The position numbers and the translations under genes were made by a program. Shown in pieces: positions 25,876 to 34,699 of a stretch of DNA of 57,217 bases (the first letter of the stretch is position 1; every line of letters starts with the position of its first letter). The notes beneath the pieces are model-generated. The model was given only the letters and a program-made list of their open reading frames with translations, did not search any database and was not told where the DNA came from. The stretch is from Planctomycetota bacterium (GTDB lineage: Bacteria; Planctomycetota; E44-bin39): assembly GCA_004376375.1 (NCBI GenBank), contig SOJX01000140.1:1-57217 (forward strand), given 5' to 3'.

Positions 25876-27648
25876 TCAGTTTGTTATCAGGTTTCCGGAG
25901 GGGTTGTTGTTCCAGGTGTTTTCATTCAGGACGTCGTTTGTGACGCCGTCGGAGGCGTCCTTGTACATTCCCCATCCCGCGCTGTGCTGGATAAGGCTGT
26001 TTGTCATAGTGAGGCGGACGGTGAATCCGCTGGAATCGAGCCAGATGTTGGCGGCGTAACCGTTGTGGGTCGTTCCTCCCCCGTACTCGACCGTGACGTA
26101 GTCGAAAACGTTGTCAACCTGGTCGGAGTTCACGAAGTAAATGCCGTGCCATGAGCCCGCGGTCTGGGTTTCGCCGGTGAAGGTGATTCCGTCGGCCGTG
26201 GTGCCGACTGCTTTCAGGGCGCCGTCGTCATAGACTTCGATGCCGCCGATGCTGCTGAAAACGAGCGTCGTGCCCGGCGATATGGTAAGGGTTGCGCCGC
26301 CTGAGGAGTAGAGGGTATCGTCGACGTAGTAGTCGACGTTCAGGTTCTGCCAGGTCGCACTCGAGGTAACGCCGGTGTATCCGCCCTGCACGAAGATGTA
26401 ATCCGTGGTGTTTCCGGAGTAGTCCGAAGCGGTGTCGAGTTGGTGTGCAGTCTGGGGAAAGATATATATCGGGTACTCCCCGTTAGCGGTAATGGAGTTA
26501 TTTGAAAAACCCGTAAGGTTTGCCATGTCGTCGCACCAGAGTCCGTAACCCGCGCCTTCGCGGATGGTGCAGTTTGCCATCAAGAGCCTTACGGGAGAGC
26601 CCGAGGAATCGAGCCAGATGTTTGACGCGTAGCTGTTGTAGGTATAACCGCCGGCGTATTCGACAGTCGTCCAGGTCATGATATTGCTTACGCTGTCGCT
26701 GTTGACGATGTAAATCCCATCCCAGTATCCCTGGGATTTATCAAAACCTGTAAGAAGCACGGGCTGGCTTTCTATCCCGGCGATTGTAAGTCCCCCCGTG
26801 TCTTCGACGTACATGCTCGCATGCTGGCGGAAAACAAGAGTCGAGCCGGGGCGGATCGTCAGGGTGCCGCCGCCGGCGACGTAAATCTGACCCTCGATGA
26901 GGTACGGTATATCGATTGCCTGCCAGATATGCGAAGTGTCGAACGTGGAATAGTCGCCCTGCACGAAAACGTAATCCACGGTATTGCCGGAGTAGGTCGA
27001 GGAGTTTGTAAGCTGGGAGATTACGATCTGATCGCCCCATGCCGCGCCGAGTGCATTCTTCGTTATGGTGTTGCTTTCGAATTCCGGCATGGCGGTCATG
27101 TCGTCCATGTAAAGCCCGTATCCTGCGCTCTGCTGCAACGTGCAGTTCGTTATGATTGTGCCGGTGGCAAACCCGCTGGAATCGAGCATGACGCAGGCGT
27201 CCGTACCACTGGTGTACGTCCCCCCGCCTGCGTATTCGACCGTAGTATAATTTAGAACGTTTCCGGCCGAGTCGCAGTTGTCGTAGTAAATACCGCGCCA
27301 GAAACCGCGGGATCTTGTTTTTCCCGTCATCTTGATCGGTTTTGCGTCCGTGGCATTTGCGATAAGGGTTCCGCCCGACAATACTTCAATGCCGATGTCC
27401 TGGGCGAATATCAAAGTAACGCCGGGGTCGAGGGTGAGGGTTTCGCCGGCGTCGATGTAGATCATCTCCGTGACGTTGTATTTCCCCGCGGGGACTGTCG
27501 TACTTGCTCCGTTCATTCCGGGGAACGGTTTTGCCGGCGGGATGTAGAAACCGCCGCCACCGCCCCCGCCGCCTCCGCAGCCTCCGCCGGTGTAAACGGC
27601 GACGATAAACAGTAGTATTCCCGTGACCAGGTAGTTTCGGACTGTCAT
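25876..27648 (-). CDS. Parallel beta-helix lipoprotein made of three long tandem repeats
   Basis: A 590-residue lipoprotein. The signal ends at a Cys followed by nine glycines. The rest is three copies of a unit of roughly 175 residues, each with 'GETLTLDPGVTLIFAQ'-type rungs (also 'GGTLTIRPGSTLVFRQ', 'GATLTISPGTTLVFSS'), then 'GFWRGIYYDNCDSAGNVLNYTTVEYAGGGTY' and 'GYGLYMDDM..'. Such sequences fold as right-handed parallel beta-helices. No catalytic residues of pectate lyases are evident, so it is more likely a surface stalk or adhesin. An AAGGAGG ribosome site precedes the start at 27648. The gap to the divergent selenoprotein gene (27649-27946) holds a small ACAGG/CCTGT hairpin only. Confidence 0.85.
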   Translation of the reverse strand: MTVRNYLVTGILLFIVAVYTGGGCGGGGGGGGGFYIPPAKPFPGMNGASTTVPAGKYNVTEMIYIDAGETLTLDPGVTLIFAQDIGIEVLSGGTLIANATDAKPIKMTGKTRSRGFWRGIYYDNCDSAGNVLNYTTVEYAGGGTYTSGTDACVMLDSSGFATGTIITNCTLQQSAGYGLYMDDMTAMPEFESNTITKNALGAAWGDQIVISQLTNSSTYSGNTVDYVFVQGDYSTFDTSHIWQAIDIPYLIEGQIYVAGGGTLTIRPGSTLVFRQHASMYVEDTGGLTIAGIESQPVLLTGFDKSQGYWDGIYIVNSDSVSNIMTWTTVEYAGGYTYNSYASNIWLDSSGSPVRLLMANCTIREGAGYGLWCDDMANLTGFSNNSITANGEYPIYIFPQTAHQLDTASDYSGNTTDYIFVQGGYTGVTSSATWQNLNVDYYVDDTLYSSGGATLTISPGTTLVFSSIGGIEVYDDGALKAVGTTADGITFTGETQTAGSWHGIYFVNSDQVDNVFDYVTVEYGGGTTHNGYAANIWLDSSGFTVRLTMTNSLIQHSAGWGMYKDASDGVTNDVLNENTWNNNPSGNLITN

Positions 27649-27946
27649 TGCGGCCTCCTTGTACGGCTTAAAAAAACATTTTGCACTGAAGGGAGGGAAT
27701 AGGAAATCTATTCAGTAAAAGAACAGGCTAACCTGTGTGGCTGCAAAAGTCAAGCTTTACTCTCAACCCTCCGGCGGGAAAGTCTCAAACGGTAAAGTAG
27801 ATTTGCCGTATCTTATTTATAAAGGCGGATATATCAAGAGAGAAGGTGTCAGTTAATGCTTGAAAAGCCCATTATTGTACATCATAATCTGCTCTGCCGG
27901 GGAGTTGCCCTGAGATATGAATCCCTGATCGGGTTTGGAGAATAAT

Positions 27947-29323
27947 ATGAGAAAATCACGCGTTCTGCTGCTGATTGCGGCTCTTGTCGCAACGCCTCTG
28001 TTGTTTGCCGGCGACGAGGTCGAGGTAAGTTTCGCAGACCTCATCGCCAAGCCCGGGGATTATAATGGGAAGACCGTCAAGCTTTCGTGCGCGGTTGTCT
28101 ACCACGGCTCCGACAAGCTGGCCGTTGGGGAAGTGAACCTTGACGCCGACGAGAAGCCATACGAAGGGGATGCGATTCTCCTTTCCGGCGTTAAAAGCTC
28201 GGTAAAGAAGCAGCTTGCAAAAGTCAAGTTCAAGAAGAGAACATGCTACCACGGTACCGCCGAGATTATCGGCACGGTGGAGACGGGCGAGTTCGGCAAG
28301 GCAAAATACAAGATAAAGATAAAAGTTACGTCCATGACGGCCGAAGGCGGCGGCGGTTCTTCCTCGGGCGGATTCAAGGTTCTGAAGAAGAACTACCGCA
28401 CCGACAAAATGGCAAGCGAGAGCCAGATAGACCGCCAGGCCCGCGGCAGGAAAGGCACGGGAGACAGCAGGTTTAATCCCCCGACCTACCCCAAGTATGG
28501 CGATGGTTCCGGCCTGGCGGCAGGCACCGTCGTTCTCTGTCTTACGAACGGCAAAGTGTCGAAAGCTTTTCCCATCGACATCATGGGTTGCCACGAGCTT
28601 GCGAATATAAAGTTCGGGAAGATTCCAATCGCGGTATCGTGGTGACCGCTACTACAGACGGCCATATGTTATGTCCGTAAGATTGACGGCAAGGAAGTCT
28701 TTTTCGGTCACTCCGGCAGACTCTACAACAACTCGTATTTCATGTACGAAAAGAAATCGAACTCCGAGATCTCGTCCGTCGACGGCGTCGGCATGACGGG
28801 CAAGTACCGCGGCGTTATCCTTCAGCAGTACCCTTCGGTCGTGACCACCTGGGGCGAATGGAAGAAGCACTACCCCAAAACCAAGGTGATGCAGGGACGC
28901 TCCACGGGCGGCATGATGGGGACGTATACGGGGATTACCAACAAGAGGCTGAGCGGCCTTATCCTGTCTCTCGACGTCGACAGCAAGGTCAAGGGATACG
29001 ACATGACTTCGCTGAAGGGCAAGAAAGTCGTGAACGACGAGTTCAACAAGAAGAAAATCGTCTGGGTTGGCCTCGACAGCTATACCCAACTCGTTTTCGA
29101 GCGTACAGCGGGCGGGAAGACGCTTACTTTTGAAAAAGGCCGGAACGACTCGAAGGGGCGGGAAACCCTGACCGACAAGGAAACGAAATCGACCTGGCTT
29201 GCGATAAGCGGCGAATGCGTAAAAGGGAAGATGAAGGGGAAGAAACTAAACCTGCTTCCCACGACTCCGTTCAAGAGTTCCAAGTGGTCGTTTTTCCATC
29301 CCAAGGCGGAACTGAAGAAGTAA
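27947..29323 (+). CDS. Exported DUF3179 protein with an in-frame UGA, probable selenoprotein (Sec233)
   Basis: One open frame of 459 codons apart from a single TGA at 28643-28645 (codon 233). The ATG at 27947 has GGAG at 27937-27940 and starts a signal peptide ('LLLIAALVATPLLFAG'). Residues about 25-135 look like an OB-fold ('VSFADLIAKPGDYNGKTVKLS'). From about 165 on it is DUF3179: 'PIDIMGCHELANIKFGKIPIAVSW-U-PLLQTAICYV', 'GHSGRLYNNSYFMYEK', 'VVTTWGEWKKHYPKTKV'. In other DUF3179 proteins the UGA position is the Cys of '(T)YCPL', so UGA replaces the conserved Cys. A hairpin of bSECIS type follows 13 nt later. UGA is a normal stop elsewhere here. The alternative is a nonsense mutation, but the downstream frame is intact for 226 codons. 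Automated gene callers would split it in two. Confidence 0.85.
28658..28678 (+). promoter_or_regulatory. Candidate bacterial SECIS hairpin of the DUF3179 gene
   Basis: ACGG (28658-28661) pairs with CCGT (28675-28678); after one C-T mismatch CATA (28663-28666) pairs with TATG (28670-28673), leaving the loop UGU (28667-28669). The loop G lies 23 nt after the UGA. A short stem with a small G-containing loop 16-37 nt behind UGA is the published bSECIS model. Confidence 0.65.
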
Positions 29324-29490
29324 GAAAACAAGGGAATAAGGGAACAAGAAAACAAGGGAACAAGGGAAAACAGACATTCCTGTTTCTTCGTTTAGCGGCG
29401 CAGCTTGCTGCGCGCGTCTTTTACGGAAAAGAAAACAAGGGAACAAGGGAACAACCAAAGAGCCAAAGAGCCAAAGAACAAAGAAACAAT
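29324..29490. repeat. AACAAGGG/CCAAAGAG-type tandem repeats with a palindrome, at the 3' end of the DUF3179 gene
   Basis: Starting at the stop codon, words around AACAAGGG (period 7-8) run to 29370 and again at 29432-29455, followed by CCAAAGAG words (period 8) to 29485. Between them sits a GC-rich palindrome GGCGCAGC-TTGCTGCGC (about 29397-29414). It separates the gene from the convergent cytochrome gene. Confidence 0.65.
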
Positions 29491-29514
29491 AACCCATCTT
29501 CCGCAATCCGAAAT

Positions 29515-30009
29515 CTAGTGACACTGTTCGCAGATATCTTTTCCCGGCATCTCGATTTCGGATGTCTTTTTCGTTTTTGCCACGTCGCCGTGGCAGTTGG
29601 CGCAGTCCTTGTCGCTCTTGACGTGGTTTGAGTGTTCGAATTTGGTTTGAGAGTAAATTGTTGAAACCGGCCGCTTGATTTTCTTCTTTATCGGTTTTTT
29701 GTGGCACATGTAGCAGGTGGGATTCTCTTCGTCCTCGTGCAGGGCCTCGTCGTGGCATCCGGCGCACAGGGCGGCTTCCGGATAGCCGGCCGTAGCCTTG
29801 CTTTTCGCGTCCATGTGGCATTCCATGCACGCGTAGCCTCCGCAATGCTGCGAAGCGTCGTGCTCGAATTTCAGCTCGCTCGAGTATCGCACCGGTTTTA
29901 TCTTTACCGCGTCCGCCTGTGAAGGCGCCGGCTTATCTCCACTTATGCATGAGGCAAGGGCGATGAGGAAAACAACAGCGGTTACGATGACGATAGCTTC
30001 CCTGCGCAT
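29515..30009 (-). CDS. Pentaheme c-type cytochrome lipoprotein (cytochrome c7/c3-like)
   Basis: A 164-residue lipoprotein ('LIALASC' lipobox) with five CxxCH haem-binding motifs: CMECH, CAGCH, CYMCH, CANCH and CEQCH. Extra histidines in 'FEHDASQHCGGYAC' and 'FEHSNHVKSDKDC' are likely distal ligands, as in bis-His class III/c7 cytochromes. The protein ends exactly on the fifth motif, with TAG directly after CEQCH. The start at 30009 has a GGAG site. It would carry electrons in the periplasm or at the outer membrane; no oxidoreductase partner gene is adjacent. Confidence 0.9.
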   Translation of the reverse strand: MRREAIVIVTAVVFLIALASCISGDKPAPSQADAVKIKPVRYSSELKFEHDASQHCGGYACMECHMDAKSKATAGYPEAALCAGCHDEALHEDEENPTCYMCHKKPIKKKIKRPVSTIYSQTKFEHSNHVKSDKDCANCHGDVAKTKKTSEIEMPGKDICEQCH

Positions 30010-30108
30010 CTGTTGCTCCGGGAAATTTATTTGGCAGCGATGCAGATGAAAAAATATCATGAGTTCAAAGCCCGGTCAACGAAATAAAAAATATTCTGCC
30101 GTTATAAT

Positions 30109-30139
30109 TGTAGGGGCGGGTCTCAGACCCGCCCCTACA
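30109..30139. repeat. Perfect 14-bp palindrome (REP-like), downstream of the Cys-array gene
   Basis: TGTAGGGGCGGGTC (30109-30122) and its exact complement (30126-30139) flank a 3-base loop. Its end 'GCCCCTACAT' is the same as that of the palindrome at 47133-47160, pointing to a dispersed element family. It could also act as a terminator for the gene ending at 30172. Confidence 0.75.
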
Positions 30140-30171
30140 TAAAGGATTACTCCTCGCAGCGATAGATAAGT

Positions 30172-33100
30172 TTATTTAATGTGTCCCTTCAAGCGGCGCA
30201 GGATAAGCAGCGCGTCGAGGGCGCTTACCTTGCCGTCGCCGTTCATGTCGGATACGTAACGCTGCTGCGGCGAAAGCGTGTCAAGCCCATGTTCGGCGCG
30301 AGAGCAGAGAACCGCGTCGGACTCGTCAACCGTTCCGTCAAGGTTGGAATCGCCGAACAGCAATGCTTCAAGCATGGTTGCGGTGAGCGTGAAGTCGCGC
30401 GTATTTTCGCCGCTGGCCGGATAATCGTAACTCTCAAAAAGCGTCATGTCTCTTATCACGCCGCTGGTCTTATCGTGGATGTAGAACCGCCAGCCGTCGC
30501 GTAACTCCGGCGGAATATTCCACGAAAGACTGACCAGGCCGTTCGCGTCAGTCGCGTAGACTTTCATGTTCCACGTCAGCGTGCCGCCGGCAACCGGGAA
30601 CGGCTTTACATCCATCGCGTACGGACCGGAGCAACGCCCCCATTCGGGGTGATCGAAAATCGTGCGCATGTAATCCGTTGAATACGGCCTTATCTTCATA
30701 ATGTCGTACTGGTCGTAGGTAATAAGCGCGCCCTCGCGCGCACCGAAGAAAGTCTGCGTGTCGAGGAGCGAGCCACTCTTTGCAGTCATTTGCACTTTCC
30801 AGTGCAGCATTGGCGGCGGCAGCGAACTCGGCGCGGCCTGGCCGGGATCGTATATATACACGAAGGAGTTGGAGCCGTTTGCATGGACCCAGAAGCTCGC
30901 GCCCGCCTGAATGGTGTTTGAGCCGCAACCGCCGTCAATCTGATGACGCATGTAGTATTCGGTCCCGTTCCACGGGCCGTAATATGTCATCTCGCAGTTC
31001 TGCAGGTCGCAGGAAGACCATGAAATTGTATCTGAAAACGGATTGCGGATAAGGTTCCAGCCGGAATTGGCCAGCTCTCCATCGTCCGAATCATCCAGGA
31101 AAATCGTTTTGTGGCCTTCGTTATATACGAAGCCTCCGCTCATACCGATGATTGCGCCCGGCTCGTTGCACCAGATGAAGTAGCCGACACCGTTTTCGAG
31201 CGTGTCGGAAGCGGTAAGCCGTATCCAATCCTGGATCGATTCGTCGTACCTGTGGATCCAGATCAATCCGATATCGTCGCCGAGGATTTCGGCGACCGTA
31301 AGGTCTCCGGTGAAAACGGGCACTTCCATCATGTGGTTGCCAATCCATGGAAGGCTCTGCGTGAACTGCGCGACTTTGAACCATGCGGTTTCGGTCGAGA
31401 ACGGGCTCATCTCGCCTGAACCGTTTTTGAACCTGATTTGCCAGTAATACGTCGTTCCCGGAGTCAGGTAACCGCCTCCGTAGTTTATTACCGGGCATTT
31501 CCACCCGTCCGGGCAGGACGAAGGCGTGAGCGTTTTCCAGCCGCTGCTCCAGTGGAGGCTGCCGAAGTTGGAATCGTCGTCGACCTGTATCCACGCTTCG
31601 GTCGCGGGATTGGGCAGGCCTTCGTCATGGTATACGGCTGCGAATTCGACCTGGTTATCGCCGAGGGAGCCGGGATTCGTTCTGTCGTTTGCCAGAAGGC
31701 CGGTCGGCTCGGCCGGCAGCGGGTCGGCTTCGTATACGCCCATGTCGACGGTGCCGCCCATGATGCGGGGATTATATTCGAGGTCGTAAATTATCCCCGC
31801 CGGTACAAATGTATTACATCCGGCGTGGATGCAGGGCGAACCGGACTGGAGATGAAAATCACCGCCGGCCGCATCAACGAAAAGCGGATCGTCACTCCGG
31901 CAATTGCCATCCGGCGAAACAGTGCCGTTACCCTCAATATCTCCGGCTGAGTTAGCGTAATCGCAGAAATTCAAAGTTACAATGGGAGTAGTGTCTGCGG
32001 TGAAAATCTGGTTGCCGCTGCCTGCGGTATTGGACCAGATTACCGTGTTTTTCAAAACCGGAAAAGCATTAAGGAGACAAAAAAGGCCGCCTCCGGTGTA
32101 GCTCGTGTCGTTTTTTGTAATTGTGCAATTAATTATAACCGGGCTGCATTGCTGAACACTCACACCGCCGCCGCCTCCGGTAATCCCACTTGTGGAATTG
32201 CTTTCAATCAGACAATTAATGATTGTCGGAGCAGGGCTCCCGAGGCAAAAGATGCCTCCGCCGTAACTGGAGTTTGTTGCAGCATTATTCCTGATAATGC
32301 AGTTTACTATTTTTGCCATACTGCTATTGCAGCAAATGCCGGCGCCCATCCCGCCCGAAACCGTTATTGTGCAATCGCTTATAATGCAGTCCAGGATTGT
32401 CGGACTGGAATTGTTGCATAAAACGCCGGTACCGCCAAATACTCCTGCCCCATTCAGGATGGAGAAACCTTTAACAACCGAATCATTCGTTTCGCCGCTG
32501 TGGAAATGGAAACCCCTGTTAGAATACTCACAGTCGATAATACATACACCGGCGCCGTTAACTGATTTCAGGATTATGTCCTTGCCGCTAAAATCGAGCC
32601 CCCTGTTTCCGGTTCCGGTATATGTACCGTCGGCGACCTGGACGTTTGTGCCGTCGGCGGCAATGTCAAGGCCTTTCTGGATGGTCTTTACGGCGGCCGC
32701 CCAGGTTAATCCGGTATTCAAATCGTTTCCGCTGTTTGAGACGTAGATATTTGGCGGGGGCGGTATTTCGCCGTAACGGGCGACGAAGGCATCAAGGCTT
32801 CCGGTCGCATTCAGAACTGTTTCGCCGTCTTCTCCTGCGCCGAACGCGGTGCTGCCGGAGAAGAAACCCGTTACCAGGATCGCGCCGTCCTGAAGCGCGG
32901 CGACTCCGTAGCCGTAATCGGTGGCCGTGTTGCCTGTCCTCTGTGCCCAGGCAATGGTTCCATCCGGATTGTATTTCGCGAGAAAGACGTCAAACGATCC
33001 ATAGTTTTTAAGTAAGGTTTCGTTTGCCTCTCCCGAGCCGAAAGTAGCGTCTGCCTCGAAGTATCCTGTTGCCGCGATGGAATCGTCGGAAAGGGCGGTC

Positions 33101-34536
33101 AGGTCGAGTCCAAAGTCGGGACCGGTACTTCCCGCGCTCTTCACCCAGGCCAGCGTGCCGTTAATATCGTATCGCGCGATAAAGATATCGGTCTGGCCCA
33201 CTGCAGTGACAGGGGTTTCGTCTCCTCCTTCCCCGAAGGTCGCGGTTCCGAAGAAACCCCCAGTAATAATCGCGGAGCCGTCCGAAAGCGCCGTAATCCC
33301 GTAGCCGTTGTCGGCGTTCGCGCCTCCGGCTTTTCTTGCCCAGGCAAGCGTTCCGTTTGAATTGTATCTTGCGACGAAAATATCGGACATTCCGCCGGAA
33401 GTCAGGGTTGCTTCACCGGGTTCTCCCGGGCCGAACGTCGCAGTGCCTGTAAAATCCCCCGTTATGACCACGGAGCCGCCCGGTAACGCGGCAGCACTGT
33501 AGCTGTAATCGTTTTCGCCGAATGATTCCTGGCCGGTACCCTCGCAATCCGTGCAGGTGACACCTCCCATGCCGTTGCAGGGCGAACAGAGAATGCCTCC
33601 GCTGCCGCCGCATGGAATGCAGCCAATCCATCCCGTGCCGGTGCAGGGAGAACAGGTTATCGACCCGAAACCGGCGCAGTTGATACAGGGCAGGCTGCCT
33701 GAGCCGAAACATGTGCCGCAGGTCTGCGTGCCGGTGCCGAAGCAGAAGCTGCACATAACCGACCCCGTCCCGCCGCAGGTTGTACAGTTCACCCATCCCG
33801 TATCAGCGCAAAACCCGCATCCGGACCCGCCGCAATCCCCGCACGTTTCCTGTCCGGTGCCGGTGCAGGTCATGCAGGTTTCCCATCCGGTGCCAAAGCA
33901 GGGTGAGCATTCTTCCATTCCGTCACCGCCGCAGGGCGGGCACGCTTCCGACCCGGTGCCGCTGCACGGCGGGCAATTAACGGAGCCCGAGCCTGTGCAG
34001 GGCGGGCATGAAACAGTCCCGCTTCCGGTGCACCCGGGACACGACTGGTTTCCGGTCCCCGTGCAGGGTGAGCATGAAAGCACTCCGGCACCGGTACATG
34101 GAGCGCAGGTATAGGCGGATGTTCCACCCGCGACCTTGACCCATGCAAGCACGCCGTCCGCGTAGTACTTCGCTATGAAGATATCGGTTGTTGCGGGATC
34201 GGGATTCAAATTGAATGGACCGAAACTGGCGTTGCCCTGGAAAAAACCTGTTACCAGTATGGAGCCGTCTGAAAGAACGGCAACACTTTCTCCACCGTCG
34301 TCATAATAGGCCGATGTCTGGCCGCTGCCGGCGCATGTGGTACAGGAATTATAACCAAAGCCGAAGCATGCTGTACAGGAAGTGATGCCGGAGCCGAAAC
34401 AGGTGCTGCACGTTATGGAACCTGCGCCGAAGCACGTGATGCATGTAGACATTCCCGAGCCGCCGCAGCTTATACAGGGCACCGATCCCGTATCATTGCA
34501 AATCCCGCAGCCGAATCCGCTGCAGGACGTGCACAT
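30172..34536 (-). CDS. Main part of an exported SBBP-propeller protein with DnaJ-like CxxCxGxG arrays, beta-helix and dockerin-like end
   Basis: 1454 residues that continue the gene starting at 35509 after a frameshift near 34650. In order: the rest of a first Cys array; an SBBP propeller unit; a second array of 18 CxxCxGxG units (33534-34106); three more SBBP units ('LAWARKAGGANADNGYGITALSDGSAIITGGF'); a right-handed beta-helix of about 300 residues opening 'IYVSNSGNDLNTGLTWAAAVKTIQKGL'; an FN3-like domain; a module of about 350 residues shared with the protein at 51135-57119; and a dockerin-like pair of calcium loops ('GDSNLDGTVDESDAV', 'DMNGDGKVSALDALLILRRLKG'). It is predicted secreted, calcium-binding and metal- or disulfide-rich. 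The ATG at 34536 is not a true start. No catalytic site is recognised. Confidence 0.85.
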   Translation of the reverse strand: MCTSCSGFGCGICNDTGSVPCISCGGSGMSTCITCFGAGSITCSTCFGSGITSCTACFGFGYNSCTTCAGSGQTSAYYDDGGESVAVLSDGSILVTGFFQGNASFGPFNLNPDPATTDIFIAKYYADGVLAWVKVAGGTSAYTCAPCTGAGVLSCSPCTGTGNQSCPGCTGSGTVSCPPCTGSGSVNCPPCSGTGSEACPPCGGDGMEECSPCFGTGWETCMTCTGTGQETCGDCGGSGCGFCADTGWVNCTTCGGTGSVMCSFCFGTGTQTCGTCFGSGSLPCINCAGFGSITCSPCTGTGWIGCIPCGGSGGILCSPCNGMGGVTCTDCEGTGQESFGENDYSYSAAALPGGSVVITGDFTGTATFGPGEPGEATLTSGGMSDIFVARYNSNGTLAWARKAGGANADNGYGITALSDGSAIITGGFFGTATFGEGGDETPVTAVGQTDIFIARYDINGTLAWVKSAGSTGPDFGLDLTALSDDSIAATGYFEADATFGSGEANETLLKNYGSFDVFLAKYNPDGTIAWAQRTGNTATDYGYGVAALQDGAILVTGFFSGSTAFGAGEDGETVLNATGSLDAFVARYGEIPPPPNIYVSNSGNDLNTGLTWAAAVKTIQKGLDIAADGTNVQVADGTYTGTGNRGLDFSGKDIILKSVNGAGVCIIDCEYSNRGFHFHSGETNDSVVKGFSILNGAGVFGGTGVLCNNSSPTILDCIISDCTITVSGGMGAGICCNSSMAKIVNCIIRNNAATNSSYGGGIFCLGSPAPTIINCLIESNSTSGITGGGGGVSVQQCSPVIINCTITKNDTSYTGGGLFCLLNAFPVLKNTVIWSNTAGSGNQIFTADTTPIVTLNFCDYANSAGDIEGNGTVSPDGNCRSDDPLFVDAAGGDFHLQSGSPCIHAGCNTFVPAGIIYDLEYNPRIMGGTVDMGVYEADPLPAEPTGLLANDRTNPGSLGDNQVEFAAVYHDEGLPNPATEAWIQVDDDSNFGSLHWSSGWKTLTPSSCPDGWKCPVINYGGGYLTPGTTYYWQIRFKNGSGEMSPFSTETAWFKVAQFTQSLPWIGNHMMEVPVFTGDLTVAEILGDDIGLIWIHRYDESIQDWIRLTASDTLENGVGYFIWCNEPGAIIGMSGGFVYNEGHKTIFLDDSDDGELANSGWNLIRNPFSDTISWSSCDLQNCEMTYYGPWNGTEYYMRHQIDGGCGSNTIQAGASFWVHANGSNSFVYIYDPGQAAPSSLPPPMLHWKVQMTAKSGSLLDTQTFFGAREGALITYDQYDIMKIRPYSTDYMRTIFDHPEWGRCSGPYAMDVKPFPVAGGTLTWNMKVYATDANGLVSLSWNIPPELRDGWRFYIHDKTSGVIRDMTLFESYDYPASGENTRDFTLTATMLEALLFGDSNLDGTVDESDAVLCSRAEHGLDTLSPQQRYVSDMNGDGKVSALDALLILRRLKGHIK
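33534..34106 (-). repeat. Second DnaJ-like Cys array: 18 CxxCxGxG units, mostly 11-residue period
   Basis: Units such as CAPCTGAG, CSPCTGTG, CPPCGGDG, CMTCTGTG and CIPCGGSG are separated by three residues. Units 9 and 10 (CGDCGGSG directly followed by CGFCADTG) lack the spacer, as do units 6 and 7 of the first array. The array sits in the loop of one SBBP blade, between 'AWVKVAGGTSAYT' and 'YSYSAAALPGGS'. Confidence 0.9.
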
Positions 34537-34699
34537 TTCCTGCCCGGAGCCGGTGCAGGTGGGGCAAGTGTTCTCGCCGGTGCCGCCGCAGATTGAACAG
34601 GCTTCATCTCCCGACCCGTAGCACGTGAGGCAGTATTCTTCCCCGTCGCCCGCCGCAGAACGTGCATGGGTCCTCTCCGTCTCCGTTGCAGTGGCTGCA
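34321..34699 (-). repeat. First DnaJ-like Cys array: 12 CxxCxGxG units spanning the frameshift
   Basis: Read across the frameshift near 34650 the units are CSHCNGDG, CTFCGGDG, CLTCYGSG, CSICGGTG, CPTCTGSG, CTSCSGFG, CGICNDTG, CISCGGSG, CITCFGAG, CSTCFGSG, CTACFGFG and CTTCAGSG. It is inserted in the preceding SBBP blade at the equivalent loop, between 'AWAVSAGG' and 'GESVAVLSDGS'. Confidence 0.88.

Noticed and set aside
27649..27946. Riboswitch in the gap between the beta-helix and DUF3179 genes
   Set aside because: Only a short ACAGG/CCTGT hairpin and AT-rich promoter-like sequence were found; no conserved riboswitch blocks.
33551..34114. Long plus-strand frame rich in Pro/His/Gln repeats over the Cys array
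   Set aside because: It is the antisense image of the CxxCxGxG units; the minus-strand frame has signal peptide, known domains and a consistent repeat grammar.
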